From assembly GCA_027484445.1 (NCBI GenBank), contig JAIXSY010000042.1, forward strand, positions 186,001-250,000: a stretch of DNA of 64,000 nt, given 5' to 3'. The stretch is from Verrucomicrobiaceae bacterium (GTDB taxonomy: Bacteria; Verrucomicrobiota; Verrucomicrobiia; Verrucomicrobiales; Verrucomicrobiaceae). This document shows, in pieces, positions 6,330-17,200 of the stretch (its first letter is position 1; every line of letters starts with the position of its first letter). Both the position numbers and the translations under genes were made by a program. Under the pieces are notes generated by a model. That model had not been told where the DNA came from. It searched no databases and saw only the letters and a program-made list of their open reading frames with translations.

Positions 6330-8579
6330 TCAGCGGGTGGCGACCTCGCGGGAGTGCGGAGTAAAGTATTCGATGTAGCCAATCATCATTTCGTCTTGGG
6401 TCTGGGGGCCCCAGCGGACGGTTTTCGTGGGGTCGGGGTTGGCGGGATTGGCATCGCTGTTGTCATAGACGGCGGTGATTTTCACGCGGCTGCCGCGGGG
6501 CAAGAAGCGCGGCGTTGCGTAGTCGTAGCGAAGCTGCCAATTGAAGTCGTAGCGGGGAATGTCGAGCAGCACCTCGGGTTTTCCATCAGGTTGGGTGACC
6601 TCATACTTGAAGGCTTTTCCGCGCACGTGCATGTGCGCCATGAAGGCCATGACATGCATGTCAAACGGGACGGGCTGTTCTTTGGTTTCGACATGGTTGG
6701 CGGCTCCCGGTGGAATCGCGAGACGCAGGTGGGCGACTGAGGCGGTATGCACGATGAAGCGGGGCTCCTCATCGGCAAAATGCAGGCCGATGCGCATCTG
6801 ATCCTGGGTTTTTCGTCCATTCGGCGTGTAGTGGATCTGGAAGCTCAGGGTTGCTCCTGCGGGCAGCTTTTTGGCAAAACCTACTGGCCAGCGATGGTGT
6901 GTGTTTCCTGGAACATAAGCAGCCCAGTAGCCACCAGCGCCTTCGCCACGGTCGCGGATGCGGCTGCCTTTTTCATGCACATTCACGATGACGTGATGCA
7001 CCACTGCGGCATCGGTGGGCAAGATTTCATAGCCATTCACCCAGCGGTCTTTGCTCAAGTTCGTCTCCACCGTGACGAACTGATAGGGCATGGTGCCTTC
7101 GGCTTTGATGTGGACAGGTTCGGGAAGCTGAAAGACGGCATCAGGCTCACCCAGAGCCCATTCCTTTGGGTAATGCCGTGCTGCTGGGGCATCGGCGGGA
7201 TCGCCACGGGGGCGATCTGGAGTGTCGAGCCAGGCCAGCAAGTCGGCCTTGTCCCGCGAAGAAAGAGACACGTCATTGACCCATGGGCTGGCTTCTCCGT
7301 GGGCAGGTGCGGCGGCAAACCAGGGCGGCATGGCCCCGCGCTGCACTTGCTTGCGGATCATGCCAGCGTGCTCAAGGACGTCCTCATAAGTTTCGAGGCT
7401 AAACGGGCCAACTCCGCCCTGACGATGGCATTCCAGGCAACTGGATTGCAAGATGCGGGAGATGTGGTGGTGGTAAGTGATGTCCTTCGCGGTGACGGCT
7501 GTGTCAGAGGCTGCTTTTTTCAAATCCAGAGCACATCCGGGAGCTGTGGTTGCTTCGATGGTTGGCCGTTGTTGCGCTAGGAGAGCCGCCATCGCGTCGC
7601 GCAGGTAGTGGCGTGTCGGCTTTTCTTTGGTGTAGCCAAGGCCATACTGATCGTGAATGGCCCCGCGATAGATCAGGGTGCGGTGGGCATCGAGCAGGAA
7701 GATTTCAGTCGTGGTGGTTGCCTTCAGCGCTGCGGTGATCTGGTGTTCCTGATCATGCACCACGGTCGAACTCAGCTTATGGTCTTGAATGAACTGGGCG
7801 CGCTCGGTTTCATTTTCGGAGGAGACGGGGCAGACCAGCACCATGCCGATACCCTGCGCGGTGGCGTCTTTTTCGAGCCTAGCGAGTTCAGGGCCGAGCT
7901 TGCCGCTGATGGGACAGGTCGCACCGAAAAAGGCGAGGATCAGTCCTTTTTTGCCCTGGAGCATGGCCTCCAACGATGAGTCTCCCAGGGGCAATTCAGG
8001 CACTCGATGACCGACACCGTGTTCCGAAGCTTTCAAGATGCGTGGCGCTTCGGTGAGGTCTTCGAGGATCGCTGCGGTTGCTTCAGGTTGGGCTACAGTG
8101 CTCGGTGCTCCTGGGATGCGTGGCAAGGCCTCGCCTCGTGCGCGCATGGACGCGACCACGCGACTTGCCTCCTCAAAAGAGATCTTTCCGTCGTCATTTT
8201 GATCCAGTCGTTTGAGCCATTCTTTTTTGGGCAATTCCGCCGCGCTGATCTGGCCATCATGATCTTTGTCGAGGAAGTCGAAGACCTTTCGATCGCTTGC
8301 GGCTGTGCTGCTCTTGGCAGAGCCGGTTTGGGTCTTCTTGAGTTGGCGCAAGGCTAGGCCTGCCTCCAGCATCGTCAGGCTGCCGTTGCCATCTTGGTCG
8401 AGTGACCGCAGCAGCGGTGAGGCATCCAACTCGGAGCCTGTGAGGACACCATCTTTGTTGGTATCGAATCCATCAAACCTGCCGCGCAGTCCTGCGGTCT
8501 GTGCATGAACCCAGTAGGCCGTGGCGGCAAAAGCAAACAGAAGGCTCAAGAAGATCCATTTTTTCATAAAAGAGAACAT
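6330..8579 (-). CDS. EF-hand / redoxin / cytochrome c / copper-monooxygenase-like fusion protein
   Basis: 749 residues from ATG 8579 (a second ATG four codons on begins the signal peptide MKKWIFLSLLFAFAATAYWVHA). In order: four EF-hand loops (DTNKDGVLTGSE, DQDGNGSLTMLE, DKDHDGQISAAE, DQNDDGKISFEE); an AhpC/TSA redoxin domain with a single Cys motif CPIS instead of CxxC; a haem motif CLECH near residue 380; and a C-terminal domain like copper type II ascorbate-dependent monooxygenases, with VVHHVIVNVHE and AHMHVRGKAF as candidate copper ligands. All parts should act in the periplasm. The whole layout is known from Planctomycetes and Verrucomicrobia genomes but the reaction is not established. 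Confidence 0.8.
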   Translation of the reverse strand: MFSFMKKWIFLSLLFAFAATAYWVHAQTAGLRGRFDGFDTNKDGVLTGSELDASPLLRSLDQDGNGSLTMLEAGLALRQLKKTQTGSAKSSTAASDRKVFDFLDKDHDGQISAAELPKKEWLKRLDQNDDGKISFEEASRVVASMRARGEALPRIPGAPSTVAQPEATAAILEDLTEAPRILKASEHGVGHRVPELPLGDSSLEAMLQGKKGLILAFFGATCPISGKLGPELARLEKDATAQGIGMVLVCPVSSENETERAQFIQDHKLSSTVVHDQEHQITAALKATTTTEIFLLDAHRTLIYRGAIHDQYGLGYTKEKPTRHYLRDAMAALLAQQRPTIEATTAPGCALDLKKAASDTAVTAKDITYHHHISRILQSSCLECHRQGGVGPFSLETYEDVLEHAGMIRKQVQRGAMPPWFAAAPAHGEASPWVNDVSLSSRDKADLLAWLDTPDRPRGDPADAPAARHYPKEWALGEPDAVFQLPEPVHIKAEGTMPYQFVTVETNLSKDRWVNGYEILPTDAAVVHHVIVNVHEKGSRIRDRGEGAGGYWAAYVPGNTHHRWPVGFAKKLPAGATLSFQIHYTPNGRKTQDQMRIGLHFADEEPRFIVHTASVAHLRLAIPPGAANHVETKEQPVPFDMHVMAFMAHMHVRGKAFKYEVTQPDGKPEVLLDIPRYDFNWQLRYDYATPRFLPRGSRVKITAVYDNSDANPANPDPTKTVRWGPQTQDEMMIGYIEYFTPHSREVATR

Positions 8580-8771
8580 GAGTGACACACTGGGCGGGGC
8601 TATATGACAAGCGATGAAAGTGAATTCAGGCCGCGAGCTTCGGATTCGACTTGCGCTGATGCATTGAACTCCACTTTGGGCGCAGGGTTTCATGCGACAT
8701 GTCTGGGCAAGCGAAGGCTCAGACAAATTCCTGAGTTGCGCTGAAGCGACGCCAGCGGTGAAGTGCATGCC

Positions 8772-9518
8772 ATGTCTGATGCCAACCCTCCGCAGAAGCC
8801 TGCCTACCCGATCCTCTGTCATGTCACGCCTTGGTATTTTCGGCGCATGGGCATGATGGCGGCCATGCTGGCAGGCTTTGGGCTTTATTTTTTGTATGAT
8901 GGCCAGGTAGGTTACCCCAAGGCCAACCGCATCGCAGACAAGCAGGTTTGGTTCGAGGAAGTGGTGCTAAAGAGCTTCGATGAAGCTCGTGCTGCAGACA
9001 AACTGGAGCTCTGGGTGGAAAATGCGCGTCGCCAAGGCTGGCCTACAGGGCGAGAGGGAGAACCGCCCCGCTGGGTTTCCTATGCGGCGCAAAATGGCTG
9101 GCCGGAGAAGCCGCATCGCTACACGGAGAAAGAGATCCGTGAGCAATTCTGGTGGGGCGGGGGTTCGCTGCTTGGCGCTTGGGCGGTGGGCATCATCATC
9201 TTGCTGAATCGCAACAAGGTCCTGCAGGGTGATGTCGATGGCTTCCGCTCACCTGAGGGCGTGATCGTGAAGCACGCCGATGTGTTTCGTGTGGACAAGC
9301 GCCCCTGGGATACCAAAGGGCTGGCTTACGTCTGGTATCGGTCTGGTGGCGAGGGGCCTGAGCGGCGTGCCGTTATCGATGATCTGAAGTATGAAGGTGC
9401 TGCGTGGGTGCTCGACGATGTGTTGGCTTCCTTCCGTGGGGAGCTCTTGGAAAAGGTGCCTGCCGTGGCAGAAAGCCCTACAAACCCTGAAGCGGTCGAA
9501 ACCCGGCCCGAAGCCTGA
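8772..9518 (+). CDS. Conserved-looking membrane protein of unknown function
   Basis: 248 residues from ATG 8772; a GTG three codons earlier is an alternative. There is one membrane helix near residues 27-44 (MGMMAAMLAGFGLYFLYDG) and a second near 135-155 (GGGSLLGAWAVGIIILL), with an aromatic- and charge-rich loop between and a cytoplasmic-looking C-terminal domain of about 90 residues (RRAVIDDLKYEGAAWVLDDVLASF). I do not recognise the family. It is divergent from the redoxin fusion and lies about 100 bases upstream of acpP on the same strand. Confidence 0.7.
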   Translation: MSDANPPQKPAYPILCHVTPWYFRRMGMMAAMLAGFGLYFLYDGQVGYPKANRIADKQVWFEEVVLKSFDEARAADKLELWVENARRQGWPTGREGEPPRWVSYAAQNGWPEKPHRYTEKEIREQFWWGGGSLLGAWAVGIIILLNRNKVLQGDVDGFRSPEGVIVKHADVFRVDKRPWDTKGLAYVWYRSGGEGPERRAVIDDLKYEGAAWVLDDVLASFRGELLEKVPAVAESPTNPEAVETRPEA

Positions 9519-9617
9519 AAAATCGAGCCTTCCGCGCTTCGAGAAAATCAGCGAAATTCGCCCTTGCCAAAAAAAAACGAGCCGCTACCTCTCCGCCGCA
9601 CATCCCCCACCCACACT

Positions 9618-9857
9618 ATGGCAGACAACATCCAAGACAAAGTCCGTGACATCATCGTCGAACAGCTCGGCGTGAACCCTGAGCAGGTGACGACGGAAGC
9701 CAAGTTCATCGAAGATCTCGGCGCGGACTCCCTGGACACCGTCGAGCTCGTCATGGCCTTCGAAGAAGAATTCGGCATCGACGTTCCTGATGAAGAGGCT
9801 GAAAAGCTCCTCTCCGTGGGTGATGTCGTTCGTTACATCGAAGAAAACGCGGAATAA
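9618..9857 (+). CDS. acpP: Acyl carrier protein
   Basis: 79 residues, the normal length. The phosphopantetheine attachment motif GADSLD is at residues 36-41 with Ser at 39, in the expected context FIEDLGADSLDTVELVMAFE, followed by EFGIDVPDEEAEKL. The protein is strongly acidic, as is usual. It carries growing acyl chains in type II fatty acid synthesis. No other fab gene is visible next to it, which is less common; it has its own strong terminator immediately downstream. Confidence 0.97.
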   Translation: MADNIQDKVRDIIVEQLGVNPEQVTTEAKFIEDLGADSLDTVELVMAFEEEFGIDVPDEEAEKLLSVGDVVRYIEENAE

Positions 9858-9885
9858 TTCTCTTCGTTCCATTCAATCTCATTTC

Positions 9886-9914
9886 AAGCAGGCGGGAGAC
9901 CGCCTGCTTTTTTG
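9886..9914 (+). terminator. Intrinsic terminator of acpP
   Basis: Arms AAGCAGGCGG and CCGCCTGCTT with a GAGA tetraloop, followed by TTTTTG. It is 28 bases after the acpP stop and 25 bases before the next start. Confidence 0.9.
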
Positions 9915-9938
9915 TGCCTTCATCTCATTGATTTTCTC

Positions 9939-11180
9939 ATGACGATTTCCAATCCCTGGTTTGTGGCGGCTCTGTTCGCGGTGCTCGGCGTGTTTCATGT
10001 CGAGCTCATCTCGCTGCTGCTGAACATGGCGCGTCTCGGCAAAGCGCTTCCAGCCTCTATCGCTGACCTTTACCCCGAAGAGACCCTGCAAAAGCTGCGC
10101 GATTACCTAGCAGAAGGCGCACGCGTGACGGTGGCGCAGGATGCCGCAGGTCTGGCTCTGTTGGCTGGCGTGTGGTGGAGCGGTGGCCTAGGTGCACTCC
10201 AGGTCTGGGCAGATCAGCAAACGTCAGGCCCCATCGCCAGCGGTGTGCTGGTTGCTGCCTGCGTGGGCTTGGCTCAGGTGCTGGCTTCCTTGCCGTTTGA
10301 GGCCTGGGATACCTTTGGCGTCGAGGCGCGGCATGGCTTCAATCGCATGACCTGGGGTGTTTTTTTGGCTGATAAAGTGAAGTCTCTCCTGCTGCTGGCT
10401 TGCCTGGGGCTACCGGTCTTGGGTTTGCTCATCTCATTTTTTGAGCATCAACGTCTCGCTCCACTCTGGGCCTGGTTGTTCATCGCAGGATTTAGCCTGC
10501 TGATGACTTTTTTGTCGCCACGTCTCATCATGCCGCTGTTTTTGAAGTTTACTCCTCTGCCTGACGGACCTCTGCGCCAAGCTGTGCTCGATCTCGCTCA
10601 GCGGCTAGAGTTCCCGGTGGGCGAGGTCAGCGTGGTGGATGGCTCACGACGTTCTAGCAAGGCGAATGCCTTCTTCGCTGGCTTTGGCCGCACGCGTCGA
10701 ATCGCTCTGTTTGATACCCTTTTGGACAAACACACCCCCGAGGAACTGCTCGCGGTGCTTGCCCACGAGATTGGCCACAACAAGCTGCGTCATGTCGGCA
10801 AGCATCTCGTGCTGGGACTGGCTGAGCTGGCGCTGATGATGGGTCTGCTGGGCTGGATGCTGAATGAACCTGCCTTTTTTGCGGCGTTTGGGGTTGCGGG
10901 CACACCCACAGGCATGGGCTTGGTGCTGTTTGGCATCCTTTACCGCCCGATTGGTATCCTCACGGGCATGGCGGGCCTGGCGATGAGTCGTCGGCATGAA
11001 TTCCAGGCTGATGCTTACGCAGCACGGGCGGTCGGCAGCGTGGCTCCGCTGCAGCAGGCTTTGCGAAAGCTGTGCGTGGATCATCTTTCACACCCACAGC
11101 CACACCCGTTGACCGTTTGGCTGCATCACAGCCACCCGCCCTTGGTGGAGAGGTTGATCGCTCTGGACTCGGTGAGGTGA
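9939..11180 (+). CDS. M48 family membrane metallopeptidase (CAAX prenyl protease 1 type)
   Basis: 413 residues from ATG 9939; an upstream TTG in the terminator tail was rejected. The zinc motif HEIGH is seen in LAVLAHEIGHNKLRHV, and the third ligand Glu is in SRRHEFQADAYA. Around it are hydrophobic segments typical of Ste24/HtpX relatives (four or more before the active site), and the substrate-side motif FEAWDTFGVEARHGFNRMT is characteristic of the Ste24 branch. Bacterial members are thought to degrade or process membrane proteins. It stands alone, in convergent orientation to the giant gene. Confidence 0.92.
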   Translation: MTISNPWFVAALFAVLGVFHVELISLLLNMARLGKALPASIADLYPEETLQKLRDYLAEGARVTVAQDAAGLALLAGVWWSGGLGALQVWADQQTSGPIASGVLVAACVGLAQVLASLPFEAWDTFGVEARHGFNRMTWGVFLADKVKSLLLLACLGLPVLGLLISFFEHQRLAPLWAWLFIAGFSLLMTFLSPRLIMPLFLKFTPLPDGPLRQAVLDLAQRLEFPVGEVSVVDGSRRSSKANAFFAGFGRTRRIALFDTLLDKHTPEELLAVLAHEIGHNKLRHVGKHLVLGLAELALMMGLLGWMLNEPAFFAAFGVAGTPTGMGLVLFGILYRPIGILTGMAGLAMSRRHEFQADAYAARAVGSVAPLQQALRKLCVDHLSHPQPHPLTVWLHHSHPPLVERLIALDSVR

Positions 11181-11220
11181 TCGGGTCCAGAGCTGCATCT
11201 TCAAAAGATCCCGTGCGACA

Positions 11221-14200
11221 TCAGTCGCCGCCGCCACGCGTGAACTCGACGAGATTTGAGGTGCTGCCACCCGGGGCAGCTTGGCCAGTGATCTGGGGCA
11301 GCAGGCCATGGCCAGCACCGCGCAGGGCTGGAGCGGCCTCGGTGCTGGGCGGCTGGCGCATGACCCCGGCGAAAGGCACCGTCAGGCTCTTGCTGCCGTC
11401 CAGCACGGTGTAGCTGCCGGTGAAGGCTCCCGTGGCCGGTGTGACGGTGATTTTCCACCCACGAGGGTTGGCAGCGGTCGCGGGCGAGAGGGTGACTTTG
11501 CCGGTGGCATCCATCAGGAGTTGACCCGGTAGGCTTGTCGTCGTCACGCTGCCCGGCAGGCCGCTGTGCTGCACGCGCAGGGAACCAGTGGTCGTCTCCA
11601 AACCGATGCGCTCACGCAAAGGAATGGCCGTGAGGGTGCGGCTGCCAACCACGGGCGGCAGCCAGGGATCCAACAGCAGGCGGCTGCGCATCTCCGGCAG
11701 GCCGAGTCGGTAGTTGGCATCCGTGCTGCGTGCGGCTTTTTTCCAATACAGCCATTGATTGTCCGAGAGGCGAATGAGGCCGCGTCCGCTGAGGCTGGGG
11801 TGGGGGGCCAGCTCCAGCCAGCCGGTGGCGTAGCTGTCGGTGCGTCCCGCATAGGGCTGGGCATAGAGGCGATAACCGGCGTCTTCATCAGGCCGCAGGG
11901 AGGCAGTGAGGCGCGTGCCATCGGCCAAGACGCCTGCTAGGTTCATCACGCCCTTAGCGTCGATGGCCGCAGTGGCAAAACCACGCCCCAGGGGCAGGGG
12001 TAGCGTGCTGCTAGTGACGGTCTCGGGCACACCAAGGAGGAGCGTGTGGGCTCCAGCGTAGGTGACGGCGGGGCTGCCGCTGTGGGTGGGCAGCAGGCGT
12101 GGCTTCACCGCACTCCAGGTGGCAGTGCTGGTGGTCGGCACGCCGATGCTGCGGGTGATCGTGCCGGTGATGTTAGCCCCGTCCAGTCCCGTGGTGAACT
12201 GCACCTGATGGGTGATTTTCACCGGATTGGTCGCGCCTTTGGTCACGGTGAATGTCAGTGAGGCCGTCTCTGCCACAGCATCGATCACCAGCGGGCCGCT
12301 GATGGGCAGCGCAGCCGCATCGGGGGCTAGGAAGAGTCTGCCGCTGCAGCTGGTGCTGGCGGCGGGGATGGTGATCTCCAGCCGTCCTTCAGGCCGCGTG
12401 GTGGTGGGGTTCACGAGCAGGGTCTCGTATTGCCCGGCGAAGGACTCGACCTGGAGGTTCCCGCGCACATAGACAAAGCTGTAGTTGGCCGAGGTGCCGC
12501 CCGTGACGGTGATGGGGTAATTGCCCGCTGGGCTGGTGGCCGTGGCGGTGGTGGTCAGCGTCGGTGCCCGGCTTACCGACGAGGCGGCGGTGTCGCTGCT
12601 GACAAAGCCGTCATATTGGAAGGTGAGCGTGGGGTTGGGCCTGCCCGCGAGCTTACGCTGATCATCAGGGATGACACGCAGCGGTGCCTTGCTGATGACC
12701 AGGGTGCCCGTCTTCGTCACGCTGCCCGAGACGGCCTTCACCGGATAGCTGCCTGCGTTCGTGGGCGGGGTGGGGCTGTTGGTGTTGCCATAGGTGAGGG
12801 TCACCGGCCCAGGTGCACCGACGACATCCACAGGGCGCGGCTGGCCATTGTACACCTGGGCCAGATCCACGAGCGTCATGGCGCTGGGATTCGCCCGCAG
12901 AGTGATGGTTTTTTCCACAGCCACGGCGGGCAAAAAGGCATCGTTGCCCGCCTGTGTGGCGCGCAGACGCACGCTGCCAGCGGTGGTGAAGGCCAGGGTA
13001 TTTCCAGTCAGCACCGTGCCCACCGGGCCGGAGACAAGCGCGAGCGCCACCGGCAGATCGGAACTGGCAAAAGCACTCAGCGTGTATCCCGTCTCTGCAA
13101 GGAAGAGCGAAGCAGGCGCATTGAAGGTGATGGTCTGCGCCTGCCGCACGACGGGCAGGCTTTCCACCACATTAAATGCCTGCTCCACAGACGCGGCGGC
13201 GTTCCAACCCGCACTGCCCGGCTGCGCGGCGAGCACGCGCACCGTGCCCTGCGCCCCGGTGAGGGTGAGCACGTTGCCGTTCAGGTTCGCAGGCCCGTTG
13301 ACGATGCTAAAGACCACCGGCAACCCAGAACTGGCGCTAGCGATGAGGGCAAACGGCCCCGCATCCTGCGGACGCGAACCGAGCGGACCAAAGGTCAGCG
13401 TTTGATTCGCCTTGGCGACCGTGAAGGTGCGCGACAGCGAGGCCGGAGCAAAGGTGGCATTGCCCGCCTGCACCGCCGTGACAGTGACATCGCCTCCGCC
13501 CGTGATGGTGACGGTATTGCCACTGATCGTGGCCGGTCCATTGACACTGAAAGTCACCGGCAGGCGCGAGCTGGCCGTGGCGCTCACGGTGAAGCTGTTG
13601 GCGGTTGGATTGAAAACGCGGTTCGGCAGCGCGGCGAAGGTGATGGTTTGCGCGGTGCCCGGCACCGTGACCTCGAAGCTTCGCTCGACCGGGGTGGCTG
13701 CCTCCCAGTTTGCATCGCCAGCCTGGCTGGCCTCCAGCGTCACCGTGCCCAGAGTGCCCGTGAGCGTGACGGTGTTGCCGCTGACGCTGGCCGGGCCGCT
13801 CACCACGCGGAAGCTGGTTGGCAGACCAGAGGTAGCCGTGGCGCTGAGGGCAAAGGGAGGGCTGGTGCTGCCACGATTGGTCAGGGCAGCAAAGGTGATC
13901 GTCTGGCTGGCTTTCGCGACCGTGAAAGTGCGCGCCAGCGAGGCCGGAGCAAAGGTGGCATTGCCCGCCTGACTGGCCGTAAGCGTCACACTGCCCGCGC
14001 CGGTGATGGTGACGGTGTTGCCGCTGATCGTGGCTGGACCGCTAGTGACGGCCACCGTGACCGGCAGGCTGGAGCTGGAGCTGGGCGCGGTGATCGTGAA
14101 GCTGTTCGCCGCCGGGTTGAACGTGCGATCCGCTGGGGCAGCAAAGGTGATGGTTTGCGGTGTCAGCAGGCCATCGCGGCTTTCGAAGTCGCCGCCGTTG

Positions 14201-17200
14201 AGGATGGCAAAACGGTTCTGAACAGAGCTGTTTAGCGTGCTGAAATTGCCACCTACGTAGATGCGTCCACTGCTATCTGTTCGGATGACATTCACCAAAC
14301 CGTTGAAGACGGCGGTGATGCTGGTGTCGTTCACAAACGTCGTACTGGTGCGCAGGAAGGTGCCGAGAGCACCTGAGAGCAACCTACCCTGGGGATCGGT
14401 CGTGACCGTGTTCACCTGGCTGGTGTGGCCAGTGACGGAGAAACCTAGATCAGCGCCGGTGGCAGCGTTCAATCGCTTCAGATAGGGCTGCCCGAATCCG
14501 TTCCCACCTACAAAGAGAGAGCCATCGGAGAGCTGCACCACGCTGTTGATGATGGTGAAGATGTCCGGTGAGGCAAAAGCGCCATCGCGGCTGCCTGCTG
14601 CATTCGTTTTCACAAGGCGTGCAGTGGTGCCCGCACTGGCCCAGGCATTGCTGCTGCCGCCGATGTAGAGGGTGCCGTTTGAGAGACGCAGGATGGTGTT
14701 CACATCGTTGGATGCGCCGGAGGTGAAACTGCTGTCCACACCGCCCGTGTTGTTCAGACGTGCGATTCGATTGGTGGCGGCGGACGCCGTTCCCACCCCC
14801 GTGAAGGAGCCACCCACATACACGGAACCATCCCCCACCGGGGCTAGAGCACGCACGGCTCCGTTCGGCCCAGTCGTGCTGGTGTCAAAAACGCTATCCA
14901 AGGCGTAGCTGCCACCTGAGGCTACTAGCCGCGCCACGCGCGTTCGGTTTGTGGTGTTGATCTGGCTAAACTCACCGCCAACAAAGATACGCCCGCCACT
15001 GTCCACAGCGATGGCTCTCACCACACTGTTGGCGGTTGGGAAAGCGCTATCCACTGTGCCGTTTGCCAGCACTCGCAGGAGGTAGTTGCGGTTCACCGTA
15101 GCGCCGCCGTTCAATTGGTAGCTCGTGAATCCTCCCCCGACCACATAGCTGCCATCCTCCAGCGGAAGCACGGCGATCACCTCCCCATTGAAGGTAGGCT
15201 GCACGACCGGAGCCAGCGCTCCAGGCCGCCGTTGCACGGTCAAGTTGGCCACATTCGTCGTCTCGCTGCCGAGGCTGTTGGTGACACGCAGGCGGTAGTC
15301 ACCTGCTTGGGCAAAGGTGACGCCCGTAAGGGTCAGCGTCGGCGTGGTGGCCCCGGAGACTCCGCTGCCATTGGAGACAGGATTGCCAAAGAGCAGCCAC
15401 TGGTAGCTCAGTGCGCCTGCTCCACGAGCTGCGCCGGTGAAAGTGACATTGGTGCCAATGTCAGCTGTCTGCGTGACGGGGTTGAGGGTTATCTCAGGGG
15501 TGGTTAGCACGCTGAGTTGCGCGGATGCACTGATGGCCGTGGCGCTGGTGCTCGGGCCATTCGGACTGGTGGCCACGACATCGTAAGCCCCCGCATCAGA
15601 CGCGAGCAGGCCCGTGATGGTCAGCGCTCCTGTGGTCACGCCAGAGATGCGTCCCCCCTCTGTCAAAGGCGTGCCGTTTTTCCGCCATTGCAGCGTGAAG
15701 CCATTCGATCCTGCCGCAGCTGCGCTAAAGCTGGCCGTGCCGCCCACGTCGCGAACGATCGAGCTAGGCACTTGGGTGAAAAACACGCCGGGTGTGCCTT
15801 CGCCAACCATCACGAAGAGTCGGTTGGCAGAGATGCTGTTGAAGCTAGCAAAATTACCCCCGATCCAAAGACGCCCCGAGGCATCGGGCACGATGGCATT
15901 GACCGTGCCGCTGTTGAAGCCCGTGCCGATGTTGAAGCTACTGTCGATTGTGCCGTCATTGTTCAGGCGGAAGATGCGGTTACTGGGGCTGGTGAAGCTA
16001 CCCACGACCAGGATTTTCCCACTGGGCTGGACGAGCATCCTCTCGACAGGCTGCGTGCTGATCGTGCCCGTGAAGCTGAAGGAATTGTCCAGCGAGCCAT
16101 CGGATTGCAGCCGGACGATGTAGTTCACAAAACTGGGCGAAACAAAACCATCCCCCGTGACCACGATGCGGCCCTGGGAGTCAATGGCGATCTGACGGAC
16201 GCTGCGCGTGGTGGAACCCGCAGGGAAACTGGCCGCCGTGAAGCTGCTGTCAGGCACACCATTCGCGTTTAGGCGCATCAAGCCCATCACGACCGTCGCC
16301 GACGGGCCATAGGTCGTGAAAGGTCCGGCGAGCATGAAACCGCCACCTGACAAAGGTAGGATCTGGTTGGCCGTGCCGTTCAGCTGCAGGTTGTAGCTGG
16401 TGTCGAGTGAGCCGTCCGCGTTCAGTCGCACGAGGTAGTTGTATCCCAGGCCGCCATAGTTCGTGAAGCTGCCCACCAGGTAGGTGCGCCCGGCTTGGTC
16501 AGGCGTGGCCCAGAGGAAAGGCAGGCTGCCCGCCGTGACACCTACAGGAGTGAAGGTGGTGTCCAGCGTGAGGTCCGCATTCAGCCGCGCCACGCGGTTG
16601 CGGGTGACGCTGTTGACCGTGGTGAAGTTGCCCAAAACCAAGATTTTACCCTCCGGCATGGGGAAGAGACGTGTGACAGAGCCATTGAAGCTGCCCGCCG
16701 GCGTCGCAGCGACGGTGTTATCTGCGTTGACCAGCACCAAATTGGCGCTGGTGCTGGTGGAGGAAGCGCCGAGGAAGGTGCCGTTCACCGCCAGCAACCT
16801 GCGCCCGTCCGGCAGGTGCAGGATGTCGTTCACCACACTTGTGCTGCCCGTGCCGCTGATGACGAGCGCGCTCGTGCTCGTATCGCGGTCGGTGGCATTT
16901 TGCGTGAGGGCGAGCGCGGCAGGCGTGGTGCTGGCGGTGCCGAGGCTGTTGGTCACGGTCAGCACATAGCTGCCATTGTCGGCGACATTGATGCCTTGGA
17001 TCACCAGCGTAGGCGTGCCTGCTCCAGAGTAGCGTCCGCCATTGATGATCGGCACGCCATCGCGCGTCCAGGCATAGGTGGCGGGCGTGGCAGCCAGGAC
17101 ATCCGCCGCCAGCGTCAGCGTGCTGCCGCGCGCGGGGGAGCCGATAAAGGGCGAGGCCAGCACCACGGGCGCGCCCATGACATTCAGCTTCACCGGCACG

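Noticed and set aside
11221..12460. Autotransporter beta-barrel at the end of the giant protein
   Set aside because: The C-terminus ends in VEFTRGGGD without a closing aromatic strand, and no barrel-like alternation of about 270 residues is seen.
12430..14235. 601-residue open frame on the plus strand inside the giant gene
   Set aside because: It is antisense to the repeat-rich giant protein, is Arg/Gly/His-rich without any domain, and is explained by the GC-rich codon pattern of the minus-strand repeats. The same holds for the long plus-strand frames at 15517-16272, 16495-17451 and 18560-19441.
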